In this document: positions 15,926 through 24,936 of the stretch, piece by piece | Numbering within the stretch: position 1 is the first letter of the stretch | Layout of the letters: every line of letters begins with the position of its first letter | NCBI GenBank assembly: GCA_038363005.1 | Contig: JBBQBI010000019.1 | Span: 1-64,000 of the forward strand | Reading direction: 5' to 3' | From: JAKOWB01 sp038363005 | Lineage (GTDB): Bacteria > Pseudomonadota > Alphaproteobacteria > Kiloniellales > JACOMY01 | DNA length: 64,000 nt | Translations under genes and position numbers: made by a program | The notes under the pieces: model-generated | Told to the model about the DNA's origin: nothing | What the model saw: the letters and a program-made list of their open reading frames with translations, nothing else | Databases searched by the model: none

Positions 15926-17878
15926 TCAGGTGGTAGCCGGACTGCTGTCCTGCGGCTCGGCCGGGGGCCGAAGAACGCTACCAGGCACCCCGACTGGACG
16001 GCGGCGGGCCGAGAGGGCGGAGAGCACCAGCGCCACCAGCACCAGGGCGACGCCGGCCAGCTGCAGCCAGTTAAGCTGCTCGGCCAGCAGCAGGGCGGCG
16101 ATCAGCACGGTCACCGCCGGCTCGAAGTTGAAGATCATGGCGACGCGCGCCGGCCCGGCGGTGCGGATCGCCTCGACGTGCAGCACCAGGGCCAGCACGA
16201 AGACCAGGCAGACGCCGGCCAGGATCCAGCGGCCCTCGTCGCCGGCTGGGAACTGCGGCCCGCCAGTGCCCAGCAGCAGCGCCAGGGCGAAACCGCTGGC
16301 CACCAGCGACAGCAGCGCGGTGGCCACGCTGGCATCCAGCGTGCGGGTCAGGTGCCGGGTGCCGAGGAACATGATGCAGGCGGCGACGGCACCGCCCAGC
16401 GCCAGGGCGACGCCGCGCCAGTCGAGCCCGCGCGCGTCGGGGCCAAGGGCCAGCGCCAGGCCGCCGAAGGCCAGCAGGTACGCCAGCAAACTCATCGACT
16501 TCAGTGGCTGGCGATCGATGACCGCGGTGGTGGTCGCCACCAGCAGCGGGAAAATATAGAACACCACCGCCGCCAGCGAGACCGGGATGAAGGCGACCGA
16601 GGCGACATAGCCGGTGCTCATCGCCATGAGCCCGAAGCCGCCCAGCAGCACGGCGCCCCAGATGGCACGCGGCACCCGGAAGGAGCGGCCGATGGCCAGC
16701 GCGGTCAGGCCGACCGCCGCCGCGGTCACCAGGAAGCGGCACAGCAACAGGGTCTGCGGATTGCCGCCGGCGCGATAGACCAGGGCGGCGGCCACGGTCG
16801 TCGCGGCATAGAGCGTCGCCGCGGCGAAGGCCGCCAGGATGCCGAGGTTGGCGCGCGGCCGCCGTGGCAGCGGTGCCGCGGGGGCCGCGCCGCCGCGCTT
16901 CAGGTCGAGGAGCGTGACCAGCACGACCGAGCCGATGACCAGCGCGGCACCGCCGATCTGCTTCGGCCCCAGCGCTTCGTGCAGTACCAGGGCGGCCAAG
17001 CCCATGGTCAGCACCGGCTCCAGGTTCATGATCATGGCGGCGCGCGCGGCGCCGGCCAGCTTGGCACCGGCCAGCACGGCGATGATCGCCAGGGTGTAGA
17101 TGCCGAGCGCGCCGGCGAAGGCCTCCCAGCCCGGCCCGCCGCTCGGCAGGCGAATGCCGGAACCGAAGGCCACCAGGATGCCGACGCCGACCAGGCCGAC
17201 CACGTTGACCCACAGCGTGTGGGTCATGGAGTCGACCTCCTGCGGCTGGCGCGCGGTGAAGATCAGCATGCCGGCGCTGCCGACCGCGCCAATGCCGGCC
17301 AGGGCCAGGCCGCGCCAGTCCAGGTTGTCGAACTCCGGCCCCAGCGCCAGCGCCAGGCCGCCGAAGGCCGCCAGGAAGGCCAGGCCGTGCAGCCGGGTCA
17401 GGCGGCTCTTTTCGGTGAAGTGCGCCAGCGCCGCGACCATCAGCGGAAAGACATAGATCGCCACGGCGGCCAGGCTGACCGGGATGTATTCCACCGCCGC
17501 CAGGTAGCCATAGGTGCCGCCGATCCAGCAAATGCCGGCGCCCAAGGTGTTGCCCCAGGCGTGCCGGGGCAGTAGCGGCAGCCGGCCGCGCGCCTGCACC
17601 AGCGCCCAGAGCACCAGCGTCGCCAGCAAGTAGCGGCTGAGCACCAGGGTCGCGCCGTCGGCCCCGGCGTTATAGGACAGGCGGGCCAGGGTGGTAATGG
17701 GGGCGAAGCAAAGCGCCCCCACCAAGGCCACCAGGCTGCCCGTCAGGGCGGTCGCACGCCGTCGATCTGACAAGGACTCTGCCGACAAAGCGCCCCTTGG
17801 CCGGGCGCTTCCCCCCAATGAAAGCCGGGCTACTCTCTGCGGTGCCGACCGGCCGGCGCGCAAGCGCCGCCCCGGCAT
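15926..17878 (-). CDS. Tandem-fused DMT (EamA) family transporter, doubled protein
   Basis: This single 650-residue frame contains two complete EamA/DMT permeases in a row, about residues 43-325 and 345-625. Each has roughly ten transmembrane helices. The halves align with each other: AVEYIPVSLAAVAIYVFPL against VAFIPVSLAAVVFYIFPLL, LAAFGGLALALGPEFDNLDW against LAFGGLALALGPDARGLDW, and RAAMIMNLEPVLT against RVAMIFNFEPAVT. Ordinary members are near 300 residues. The first 35-40 residues are arginine-rich and not family-like, so a TTG at residue 36 (17771-17773) may be the true start. Such exporters move amino acids or metabolites; the substrate is unknown. Confidence 0.85.
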   Translation of the reverse strand: MPGRRLRAGRSAPQRVARLSLGGSARPRGALSAESLSDRRRATALTGSLVALVGALCFAPITTLARLSYNAGADGATLVLSRYLLATLVLWALVQARGRLPLLPRHAWGNTLGAGICWIGGTYGYLAAVEYIPVSLAAVAIYVFPLMVAALAHFTEKSRLTRLHGLAFLAAFGGLALALGPEFDNLDWRGLALAGIGAVGSAGMLIFTARQPQEVDSMTHTLWVNVVGLVGVGILVAFGSGIRLPSGGPGWEAFAGALGIYTLAIIAVLAGAKLAGAARAAMIMNLEPVLTMGLAALVLHEALGPKQIGGAALVIGSVVLVTLLDLKRGGAAPAAPLPRRPRANLGILAAFAAATLYAATTVAAALVYRAGGNPQTLLLCRFLVTAAAVGLTALAIGRSFRVPRAIWGAVLLGGFGLMAMSTGYVASVAFIPVSLAAVVFYIFPLLVATTTAVIDRQPLKSMSLLAYLLAFGGLALALGPDARGLDWRGVALALGGAVAACIMFLGTRHLTRTLDASVATALLSLVASGFALALLLGTGGPQFPAGDEGRWILAGVCLVFVLALVLHVEAIRTAGPARVAMIFNFEPAVTVLIAALLLAEQLNWLQLAGVALVLVALVLSALSARRRPVGVPGSVLRPPAEPQDSSPATT

Positions 17879-17968
17879 GGCAGGCGTGCGCCCGCCCTGG
17901 ACTTGGGCGGAAAGCGCCGCCTATAGTCCGGCCGACTTTGTTGCCGAGGCGGTGGAGAGTTTCTTCAG

Positions 17969-18343
17969 ATGGCTGTTTCCCTGGGCACGCGTCTCTATAC
18001 CTGGCTGCGTGGGGTGGAGGTCGGCCGCGACGAGGCCGGCAACCGCTACTACCGCGCCAAGTCGAAGCGCGGCGTGCACGACGACAGCCTGCGCCGCGAA
18101 AAGCGCTGGGTGATCTATCTGGGCGAGGTCGAGGCCTCGCGGGTGCCGGCGGAATGGCATTCCTGGCTGCATCACACCGCGGTCGAGCCACCGCCGGCGG
18201 ATATCCCGCGCCGCCCCTGGCAGAAGCCGCACCAGGCCAACCTGACTGGCACCGCCCAGGCCTATCGGCCGCCCGGCAGCCTGCTGCAGGGTGGCCACCG
18301 TGCGCCGGCCACCGGCGACTACGAGGCCTGGAGGCCGGAGTGA
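17969..18343 (+). CDS. NADH:ubiquinone oxidoreductase subunit NDUFA12 family protein
   Basis: This 124-residue protein matches the bacterial counterpart of mitochondrial complex I accessory subunit NDUFA12 (B17.2), restricted to alphaproteobacteria and mitochondria. Typical signatures are LYTWLRGVEVGRDEAGNRYYR, RRWVIY-like KRWVIYLGEVEASRVPAEWHSWLHH, and the proline-rich PHQANLTGTAQAYRPPGSL. It would bind the peripheral arm of complex I at the inner membrane. It heads the conserved NDUFA12-mlaD-DUF2155 block. A GGAGAG site precedes the ATG. Confidence 0.93.
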   Translation: MAVSLGTRLYTWLRGVEVGRDEAGNRYYRAKSKRGVHDDSLRREKRWVIYLGEVEASRVPAEWHSWLHHTAVEPPPADIPRRPWQKPHQANLTGTAQAYRPPGSLLQGGHRAPATGDYEAWRPE

Positions 18344-18388
18344 GACGGCAACCGGCCAAGGTCGGCCCGGCGGGAAGGGGACAGCGCC

Positions 18389-18874
18389 ATGCGCCGTGAC
18401 ACGATCGAGACCCTGGTGGGCGCGTTGGTCCTGTTGCTGGCCGCCGGTCTGGTCTATCTGGGCTTCGCCACCTCCGGTGTGGAGAGCGTGACCGGCTATT
18501 CCTTCCAGGCCGAGTTCGACGACGCCTCGGGCGTCACCGCCGGAACCGAGGTACGCTTGGCCGGCTTCAAGGTCGGCAGCGTCACCGGCAAGGCCCTGGC
18601 CGACGACGGTCGCATGGCGGTGCTGACGATCAACGTCGACCAGGCCTACAAGGTGCCGGCCGACTCCAAGGTGCGAATCCTGCCCGATGGCCTGCTGGGT
18701 GGCAGCTACGTCTCGATCGAGCCGGGCGGCGCCGACGCGGACCTGGCCGATGGCGACTATGTGACATTCGACCGCACCCAGGGCGCGGTAAACGTGGTCG
18801 ACCTGCTGGCGCGCTTCGTCGTCCAGGCGGCCGACGGTGGCGGCCCGCCGCCACCGCAGCAGCCACAGCAGTAA
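18389..18874 (+). CDS. mlaD: MlaD-family outer-membrane lipid asymmetry protein, first copy
   Basis: MlaD is the membrane-anchored MCE-domain ring that passes phospholipids between the periplasmic carrier MlaC and the inner-membrane ABC transporter. This copy has 161 residues: a short cytosolic start (MRRDTIETL), one transmembrane helix (about 9-28), then one MCE domain (about 38-115) with TAGTEVRLAGFKVGSV and PDGLLGGSYVSIEPG. It ends in a proline/glutamine-rich tail. The family norm is 150-180 residues. A second paralogue follows after seven bases. No other mla genes are in the window. Confidence 0.92.
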   Translation: MRRDTIETLVGALVLLLAAGLVYLGFATSGVESVTGYSFQAEFDDASGVTAGTEVRLAGFKVGSVTGKALADDGRMAVLTINVDQAYKVPADSKVRILPDGLLGGSYVSIEPGGADADLADGDYVTFDRTQGAVNVVDLLARFVVQAADGGGPPPPQQPQQ

Positions 18875-18881
18875 CCCCGTC

Positions 18882-19346
18882 ATGCGCCGCAACATCATCG
18901 AGACCGTGGTGGCCGGCGTGGTGCTGCTGGTGGCGGGCGCCTTCCTGATATTCGTGATGGGGCAGACCCGGCCGCCCAGCTTCGAGGGCTATGAGCTGAC
19001 CGCCCGCTTCGTCGATGCGCCGACCCTGCAGGCCGGCGCCGACGTGCGGGTCGCCGGCGTCACTATAGGCCGGGTGACCAAGGTATCGCTCGATATGCAG
19101 CGCTTCGAGGTCGACGTCGCCCTGCTGATCCGCAACGACCTGGCGCTGCCCAGCGACAGCAAGGCGGTGATGAGCTTTGATGGCCTGATGGGCGGCGCCA
19201 TCGTCGAGCTGCGGCCAGGCCGGGGCAGCGAGCGCCTGAAGCCCGGCGACCGCATCCGCAATACCGTCAGCCCGACCAACCTGGTCGACCAGTTCGGGCG
19301 TTTCATCTACGGCAACGCCAGCGCCCAGGGCGACGACGACTTCTAA
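18882..19346 (+). CDS. MlaD-family MCE protein, second tandem copy
   Basis: A second MCE protein of 154 residues starts at ATG 18882, seven bases after the first copy stops; an in-frame start at 18837 would overlap that gene heavily. It has the same plan: MRRNIIET anchor, one transmembrane helix (about 7-25) and one MCE domain with TLQAGADVRVAGVTIGRV and SFDGLMGGAIVELRPG. The two copies start nearly alike (MRRDTIET / MRRNIIET) but are clearly diverged further in. They could form mixed hexameric rings or serve different partners. Confidence 0.9.
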   Translation: MRRNIIETVVAGVVLLVAGAFLIFVMGQTRPPSFEGYELTARFVDAPTLQAGADVRVAGVTIGRVTKVSLDMQRFEVDVALLIRNDLALPSDSKAVMSFDGLMGGAIVELRPGRGSERLKPGDRIRNTVSPTNLVDQFGRFIYGNASAQGDDDF

Positions 19347-19423
19347 GCCGCCGCCGGCGCCAGGCGCCAGCGACTCTGGGGCGCCTTGCCTCTGCCGCAG
19401 TTTCTCGCCTAGATGGAAGGGCC

Positions 19424-19660
19424 ATGTCCGACGCCAAGTCCTTCGCGCCGCCGATCTGGCGCCAGCCCGACGGGCAGGCGCTGTCCTGTCGCGACAAGAT
19501 CAAGGTGCTGAACGAGAACCTCGAAGAACTGCGGCAGATGGCGCAGGACGCGCTCGAGGATGGCCTGGTGATGGGCGCCGACGAGGCGCAGTTGCGCCAG
19601 ACCCTGCGCGACCTGATCGACGGCCTGACCAACCCCTATCGCAAGGCGGCCCAATCGTGA
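19424..19660 (+). CDS. Small conserved helical protein (hypothetical)
   Basis: This 78-residue soluble protein has no recognised domain. The central part (about 20-70) is predicted to be two amphipathic helices (KIKVLNENLEELRQMAQDALEDGL and DEAQLRQTLRDLIDGLTNPY), suggestive of a small coiled-coil or adaptor. It is taken as a gene because it lies between mlaD and the DUF2155 gene on the same strand and because its TGA overlaps the GTG start of DUF2155 (GTGA), implying coupling. Its composition looks like real coding sequence. Its function is unknown. Confidence 0.7.
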   Translation: MSDAKSFAPPIWRQPDGQALSCRDKIKVLNENLEELRQMAQDALEDGLVMGADEAQLRQTLRDLIDGLTNPYRKAAQS

Positions 19661-20127
19661 GGTTTCTTCTGGTCGCGGCCCTGGCCGCACTGTTGCCCGG
19701 TACCGCCGCTGCCCAGACCATCGCGGGCACCGGCGTCGAGCTGCAGGGGCTGGACAAGATCACCGCGCGCATCTTCTCCTTCGAGGCGCCGCTGGACCAG
19801 CCGGTGACCTTCGGCTACCTGCAGATCGTCGCCCGCTCCTGCGTTTCGACGCCGGAGGACGCGGCGCCGGAGAGCACCGCCTTCCTGGAGGTCACCGAGG
19901 TCAAGCCGGACGAGGCGGCGGTGCGGGTCTTCACCGGCTGGATGTTCGCGTCCTCGCCCTCGGCCTCGGCGATGGAGCATCCGGTCTATGACCTCTGGGT
20001 GGTGGGCTGCACCGGCTTGCCCGGGCAAACCGAGGCCGAATCGACCGCGGTGGTGCCGCCGCCGATGAAGCCTGAGCCGGAGCCCAGCGAGACGCCGACC
20101 GACGACGCCCAGCGGCCCGCCGACTGA
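19657..20127 (+). CDS. DUF2155 domain-containing exported protein
   Basis: The protein has 156 residues and starts with GTG overlapping the previous stop. A signal peptide (1-19, cleavage after AAA) is followed by the DUF2155 domain: LQGLDKITARI, then RSCVSTPEDAAPESTAFLEV, then FTGWMFASSPSASAMEHP and a second conserved cysteine in VVGC. The C-terminus is a proline/glutamate-rich tail. The two conserved cysteines may pair in the periplasm. The family is nearly confined to alphaproteobacteria, usually beside mlaD, NDUFA12 and aat, and has no established function; an envelope role is inferred from context. Confidence 0.9.
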   Translation: MRFLLVAALAALLPGTAAAQTIAGTGVELQGLDKITARIFSFEAPLDQPVTFGYLQIVARSCVSTPEDAAPESTAFLEVTEVKPDEAAVRVFTGWMFASSPSASAMEHPVYDLWVVGCTGLPGQTEAESTAVVPPPMKPEPEPSETPTDDAQRPAD

Positions 20128-20149
20128 GGTCGGCCAGGCGAGACGTCGG

Positions 20150-20476
20150 CTAGCTGTAGCTCATGCGGCGCACGTAGCGGCCATCCTTCATCTCGCTGAA
20201 CAGCTCGCTGATCTGCGGATGGCCGACCGGCCTGCCGCTGTCGTCGGGCAGCAGGTTCTGTTCCGACACGTAGGCGACATAGGTGGTGTCGGCGTTCTCG
20301 GCCAGCAGGTGATAGAAGGGCTGGTCCTTGCGCGGGCGCACCTCCGGCGGAATGGCCTGCCACCACTCCTCTGTGTTGTTGAAGATCGGATCGACATCGA
20401 AGATTACCCCGCGAAACGGATAGAGCCGGTGGCGGACGATATCGCCGATCTGGAACTTGGCACTGCGCGGAAGCAT
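20150..20476 (-). CDS. hspQ: Heat shock protein HspQ
   Basis: HspQ (YccV family) binds hemimethylated DNA in E. coli and acts as a specificity factor that enhances Lon. The 108-residue form from ATG 20474-20476 matches the family length (about 105). The frame extends to 20611 but the extra residues are not family-like, and GAGGT precedes the inner ATG. Signatures are FQIGDIVRHRLYPFRGVIFDVDP, EEWWQAIPPEVRP and QPFYHLLAENADTTYVAYVSEQNL. It is divergent from the RND pump genes; the 237-base gap between them holds an AT-rich patch near 20518-20535 that could carry its promoter. Confidence 0.93.
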   Translation of the reverse strand: MLPRSAKFQIGDIVRHRLYPFRGVIFDVDPIFNNTEEWWQAIPPEVRPRKDQPFYHLLAENADTTYVAYVSEQNLLPDDSGRPVGHPQISELFSEMKDGRYVRRMSYS

Positions 20477-20713
20477 CGCTACCTCACCCTGGGGCACGCG
20501 GAGCCGCGCGCCGGTCCTTATTGTTACATACGATCTAGCGAGCGTTGGCGTGCCCGGCAACGGGGCTGCGCAACGACTTAATGGACAAAGCTCCAGGTCG
20601 GCCCTGGACAAGCCAGCCCCGGAGCCGATATTGCACGGCAGTAAAAGCTTCCCTGGGACCCGTCAGTTGCGCGGTCGCCAGCTGGCGGCCTTAACCCTTT
20701 TCGGATCGCACGC

Positions 20714-21832
20714 ATGCCCTGGCGCCGCTATCTCATCAGTCTGATGGTCCTGGCAGGCCTTGCCGCCGGTGCTTGGTATGGCTGGAAGCTGTGGAACGCG
20801 CCGCCCGAGGGTGCGGGCCAGCAGCAGGGCGGCTTCGCCGTGCCGGTCGACGCCGCCAAGGTGCGGCAGGACACGGTGCTGCGCACCATCGAAGCGGTGG
20901 GAACACTGGCCGCCAACGAGCAGGCGACGCTGCGCTCCGAACAGGCCGGCGTCATCGTCGAGATCGATTTCACCGAGGGCCAGAAGGTGCTGGAAGGCAC
21001 CCTGCTGGTGCGGATCGACGACGTGCTGGTGCAGGCCGAGCTGCAGCAGGCCCAGGCCAGCCTGGTGCTGAGCCAGGCGAACTACGACCGCGCCGCGGCC
21101 TTGGCAACACGCGGTAGCGGTACCCAGCGCGCCCGCGACGAGGCGCTGGCGGCCCTGCGATTCGACGAGGCAGCGGTGGCGCTGGCCAACGAACGGCTCA
21201 GCAAGACCCGCATCCTGGCGCCCTTCACCGGGGTGCTGGGCCTGCGCAGCGTGTCGGTCGGCGACTACGTCGCGATCGGCGAGGCGCTGGTCACGCTGCA
21301 GGATATCGACGTGCTGAAGATCGACTTCCGCGTGCCCGAGCTTTTCCTGACCGAGGTCAAGCTGGGGCAGGAGCTGCGCATCCGGGTCGACGCCGTACCG
21401 GGGCAGGATTTCGTCGGCACCGTCTATGCTATCGACCCGCAGGTCGACGTCAACGGCCGCGCGCTGGTAATTCGCGCCACCCTGCCCAACCCCAAGAACA
21501 TCCTGCGCCCTGGCCTCTTCGCCCGGGTCGACGTGATCCTGGAACGCCGCCCGGACGCGCTGCTGATCCCCGAGGCGGCGCTGATGCCGACCAAGGACGG
21601 GCAGTTCGTCTTCAAGGTGGTCGACGGCGCGGCCAGCATGGTGCCGGTGAAGATCGGCCTGCGCCAGGACGCCGAGGTGGAGATCATCGAGGGTCTGGCC
21701 GCCGGCGATATCGTGGTCACCGGCGGGCAGCTGAAGCTGCAGACCGGCGTGCCGGTGATGCTGCCGCCTGACCTGGCGCCGCCGGCGGCCGATCAAGGCG
21801 GCGCGCAGCAGGGCCAGGGTAGCGGCGGATGA
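20714..21832 (+). CDS. RND efflux pump periplasmic adaptor (membrane fusion protein)
   Basis: This 372-residue membrane-fusion protein is anchored by an N-terminal hydrophobic segment (about 6-24) rather than a lipobox. It contains the half-lipoyl and hairpin regions (EAVGTLAANEQATLRSEQAGVIVEI ... ARDEALAALRFDEAAVAL), the beta-barrel (FRVPELFLTEVKLGQELRIRVD) and the membrane-proximal domain (VPVKIGLRQDAEVEI). It links the permease to an outer-membrane channel. Its stop overlaps the permease start (ATGA). No TolC-like gene or regulator lies next to it, so the outer-membrane partner must be encoded elsewhere. Confidence 0.93.
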   Translation: MPWRRYLISLMVLAGLAAGAWYGWKLWNAPPEGAGQQQGGFAVPVDAAKVRQDTVLRTIEAVGTLAANEQATLRSEQAGVIVEIDFTEGQKVLEGTLLVRIDDVLVQAELQQAQASLVLSQANYDRAAALATRGSGTQRARDEALAALRFDEAAVALANERLSKTRILAPFTGVLGLRSVSVGDYVAIGEALVTLQDIDVLKIDFRVPELFLTEVKLGQELRIRVDAVPGQDFVGTVYAIDPQVDVNGRALVIRATLPNPKNILRPGLFARVDVILERRPDALLIPEAALMPTKDGQFVFKVVDGAASMVPVKIGLRQDAEVEIIEGLAAGDIVVTGGQLKLQTGVPVMLPPDLAPPAADQGGAQQGQGSGG

Positions 21833-24800
21833 AGATCTCCGACGTCTGCATCTCGCGGCCGGTCCTCGCCACCGTCCTCAACATCCTGGTGGTGCTGGTC
21901 GGCGTGGTCGCCTTCTCGCGGCTGACCCTGCGCGAGTATCCCAATATCGACGTGCCGACCGTGACGGTGGCCACCACTTACCCCGGGGCCAATGCCGAGA
22001 TCATGGAAACCCAGGTCACCAAGGTGATCGAGGACCAGCTCTCAGGCATCGAGGGGATCGACTACATCTCCTCGATCAGCCGCCCGGAATCGAGCCAGAT
22101 CACCGTTGTCTTCAAGCTGAACCGCGATGCCGACGCCGCTGCCTCGGACGTGCGCGACCGTGTCGGCCGCGCGCGCGACGCGCTGCCCGACGAGGTGAAC
22201 GAGCCGGTCATCGCCAAGGTCGAGGCCGACGCCCAGCCGATCATCTACCTGGCCTTTTCCAGCGATCGCCACACCGAGCTGGAGGTGACCGACGCCGCCG
22301 ACCGTCTGGTGCAGGACCGGCTGCAAACGCTGCCGGGCGTGGCCGACGCGCCGATCTTCGGCGAACGCCGCTATGCCATGCGCATCTGGCTCGACCCGGC
22401 GCGCCTGGCGGCGCACCGCGTCACCGTGCAGGACGTGGAGAACGCGCTGCGCGGCCAGAACGTCGAGATCCCGGCCGGCCGCATCGAGAGCAAGGACCGC
22501 GAGTTCACCGTGCTGGCCGAGACCGACGTCAACACGGTCACTGGATTCGAGCGCCTGGTGATTCGCGACGCCGACGGCTACCTGATCCGCCTGAAGGACG
22601 TGGCGCGGGTGGAAATCGGCCCGCAGAGCGAGCGCACCGTCGCCCGCTTCCGCGGCAAGAGCGCGGTGGCCATCGGCATCGTCAAGCAGTCCACCGCCAA
22701 CCCGCTGGAGGTCTCGCGCGCGGTGCAGGGCGCGCTGCCGGTCATCGCCCAGTCGCTGCCGCCGGGCATGAAGGTCGACGTCGCCTATGACTCGACAGTC
22801 TTCATCGACGCCTCGATCCAGTCGGTCTACAGCGCCATCGCCGAGGCTGTCGGCCTGGTCGTGCTGGTAATCTTCTTCTTCCTGCGCAACCTGCGCGCCA
22901 CCTTGATCCCGATCATCACCATCCCGGTGTCGCTGATCGGCGCCTTCACGCTCATGTTCATCATGGGCTTTACCATCAACACCCTGACACTGCTGGCCTT
23001 CGTCATCGCCATCGGCCTGGTGGTGGACGACGCCATCGTCGTGCTGGAAAATATCTATCGCCATATCGAGCGCGGCCTGACGCCGGTGCAGGCCGCCTTC
23101 CGCGGCAGCCGCGAGATCGGCTTTGCAGTCGTTTCGATGACGATCACACTGGCCGCGGTCTTCGTGCCTGTGGCCTTCAGCGAAGGCAAGACCGGCAAGC
23201 TCTTCACCGAGTTCGCGCTGACCCTGGCCTCGGCCGTGCTGATCTCCGGTTTCATCGCGCTGACGTTGACGCCGATGATGTGTTCGCGGCTGCTGCGGCA
23301 CGAGAAGCGCCACGGCCTGGCCTATCGCCTGATCGAAGGGCTGTTCCGGGCGATGAACGCCGGCTATCGCGGCAGCCTGCTCTTCATCCTGTCGATCCGC
23401 CCGGTGGTGCTGCTGTTCTGCGCGCTCAGCGGCTTCGCCGCCTGGACGCTGTTCAGCAGCTTGAACTCCGAGCTCTCGCCGCTGGAGGATCGCGGCTTCT
23501 TCATCGGTTTCATTCTGGGGCCCGAGGGCGCGACGGTCGACTACATGGACCAGTACGCCCGCCAGATCGAAGGCATCTACGACTCGATTCCCGAGGCCGA
23601 GCGCCACTTCATGGTCATCGGCTTCCCGGTGGTGTCGCAGGCGATCTCCTTCGTCGGTCTGAAGGACTGGAGCGCGCGCGATCGCAAGACCGCCGAAGTG
23701 GCGCAGTCGATTGCCGGCCGGATGTTCGGCACCAAGGGTGTGCTGGCCTTTCCGATCAACCCGCAGTCGCTGGGCCAGTCCGGCCTGGCCCAGCCGATCA
23801 ACGTGGTGCTGCAGTCCACCGGCACCTATGAGGAGCTGGGGCAGGTGGTGCAGGCGGTGATGGCGGAGGCGCGCAACAACCCGCGCATCCTCAACCTGGA
23901 CAGCGACCTGAAGCTCAACAAGCCGGAAATCCGCGTCAACGTGAACCGCGACAAGCTGGCCTCGCTGGGGGTCAACGTCTCGGTGCTGGGCCGCACGCTG
24001 GAGACCATGCTGGGTGGCCGCCAGGTGACGCGCTTCAAGCTGAACGGCGAGCAGTACGACGTGCTGGTGCAGCTCGACGATGTCGATCGTCGGAACCCCG
24101 ACGACATGGCGAAGCTCTATGTCCAGGGCGGCGATGGCGAGATGATCCAGCTGTCCAACCTAGTGACCCTGGCGGAAACCATCGCGCCGCGCGAACTCAA
24201 CCACTTCAACAAGCTGCGCGCCGCCACGCTGACCGGCAACCTGGCGCCCGGCTATACCCAGGGCGAGGCGCTGGACTACCTGGCTGGTGTGGCCAAGCAG
24301 CTCGGTGGGCCTGGCATCCAGATCGACTTCGGCGGCGCCGCACGCGAGTTCAAGAGCTCCTCGGCCTCGCTCGGCCTGACCTTCCTGCTGGCCATCGGCT
24401 TCGTCTTCCTGGTCATGGCGGCGCAGTTCGAATCCTGGGTCGATCCCTTCGTCGTCATGTTCGCCGTGCCGCTGGCCATGGTCGGCGCGCTGCTCGCCAT
24501 CACGTTGACCGGCGGCACGCTCAACATTTTCTCGCAGATCGGCTTGATCTCGCTGGTCGGCCTGATCACCAAGAACGGCATCCTGGTGGTGGAGTTCGCC
24601 AACCAGCTGCGCGAGAAGGAAGGCATGAGCGTCCGCGACGCCGTGGTCGAGGCCGCGGTGCTGCGGCTGCGCCCGATCCTGATGACCGCTTTCGCGCTGA
24701 TCCTCGGCACCTTCCCGCTGGCCTTCGCCGACGGCGCCGGCGCGGAAAGCCGCCAGGCCATCGGCTGGGTCATCGTCGGCGGCATGACGCTCGGCACCTT

Positions 24801-24933
24801 CTTCACGCTCTATGTGGTGCCGACGATCTACACCTACCTGGCGCGCGCCCGTCACACCGTGCCGGTGCCGAGCGAAGCCGAGCTCGATGCCGAGGAGGAC
24901 CGCCAGGGCCTCCAGGCGGCCAAGGCGCACTGA
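21829..24933 (+). CDS. RND family efflux transporter permease (HAE1-like)
   Basis: This proton-driven inner-membrane pump subunit has 1034 residues, the usual RND length. It has the N-terminal helix with ISRPVLATVLNILVVLVG, the first large periplasmic loop, TM4 with the proton-relay aspartate pair in GLVVDDAIVVLENIYRHIE, the second loop, and TM10-12 with SLVGLITKNGILVVEFAN (relay lysine). It resembles AcrB/MexB-type and VexF-type multidrug pumps; the substrate range cannot be read from the sequence. It ends three bases before the stop of the opposing aat gene. Confidence 0.95.
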   Translation: MKISDVCISRPVLATVLNILVVLVGVVAFSRLTLREYPNIDVPTVTVATTYPGANAEIMETQVTKVIEDQLSGIEGIDYISSISRPESSQITVVFKLNRDADAAASDVRDRVGRARDALPDEVNEPVIAKVEADAQPIIYLAFSSDRHTELEVTDAADRLVQDRLQTLPGVADAPIFGERRYAMRIWLDPARLAAHRVTVQDVENALRGQNVEIPAGRIESKDREFTVLAETDVNTVTGFERLVIRDADGYLIRLKDVARVEIGPQSERTVARFRGKSAVAIGIVKQSTANPLEVSRAVQGALPVIAQSLPPGMKVDVAYDSTVFIDASIQSVYSAIAEAVGLVVLVIFFFLRNLRATLIPIITIPVSLIGAFTLMFIMGFTINTLTLLAFVIAIGLVVDDAIVVLENIYRHIERGLTPVQAAFRGSREIGFAVVSMTITLAAVFVPVAFSEGKTGKLFTEFALTLASAVLISGFIALTLTPMMCSRLLRHEKRHGLAYRLIEGLFRAMNAGYRGSLLFILSIRPVVLLFCALSGFAAWTLFSSLNSELSPLEDRGFFIGFILGPEGATVDYMDQYARQIEGIYDSIPEAERHFMVIGFPVVSQAISFVGLKDWSARDRKTAEVAQSIAGRMFGTKGVLAFPINPQSLGQSGLAQPINVVLQSTGTYEELGQVVQAVMAEARNNPRILNLDSDLKLNKPEIRVNVNRDKLASLGVNVSVLGRTLETMLGGRQVTRFKLNGEQYDVLVQLDDVDRRNPDDMAKLYVQGGDGEMIQLSNLVTLAETIAPRELNHFNKLRAATLTGNLAPGYTQGEALDYLAGVAKQLGGPGIQIDFGGAAREFKSSSASLGLTFLLAIGFVFLVMAAQFESWVDPFVVMFAVPLAMVGALLAITLTGGTLNIFSQIGLISLVGLITKNGILVVEFANQLREKEGMSVRDAVVEAAVLRLRPILMTAFALILGTFPLAFADGAGAESRQAIGWVIVGGMTLGTFFTLYVVPTIYTYLARARHTVPVPSEAELDAEEDRQGLQAAKAH

Positions 24934-24936
24934 GGT

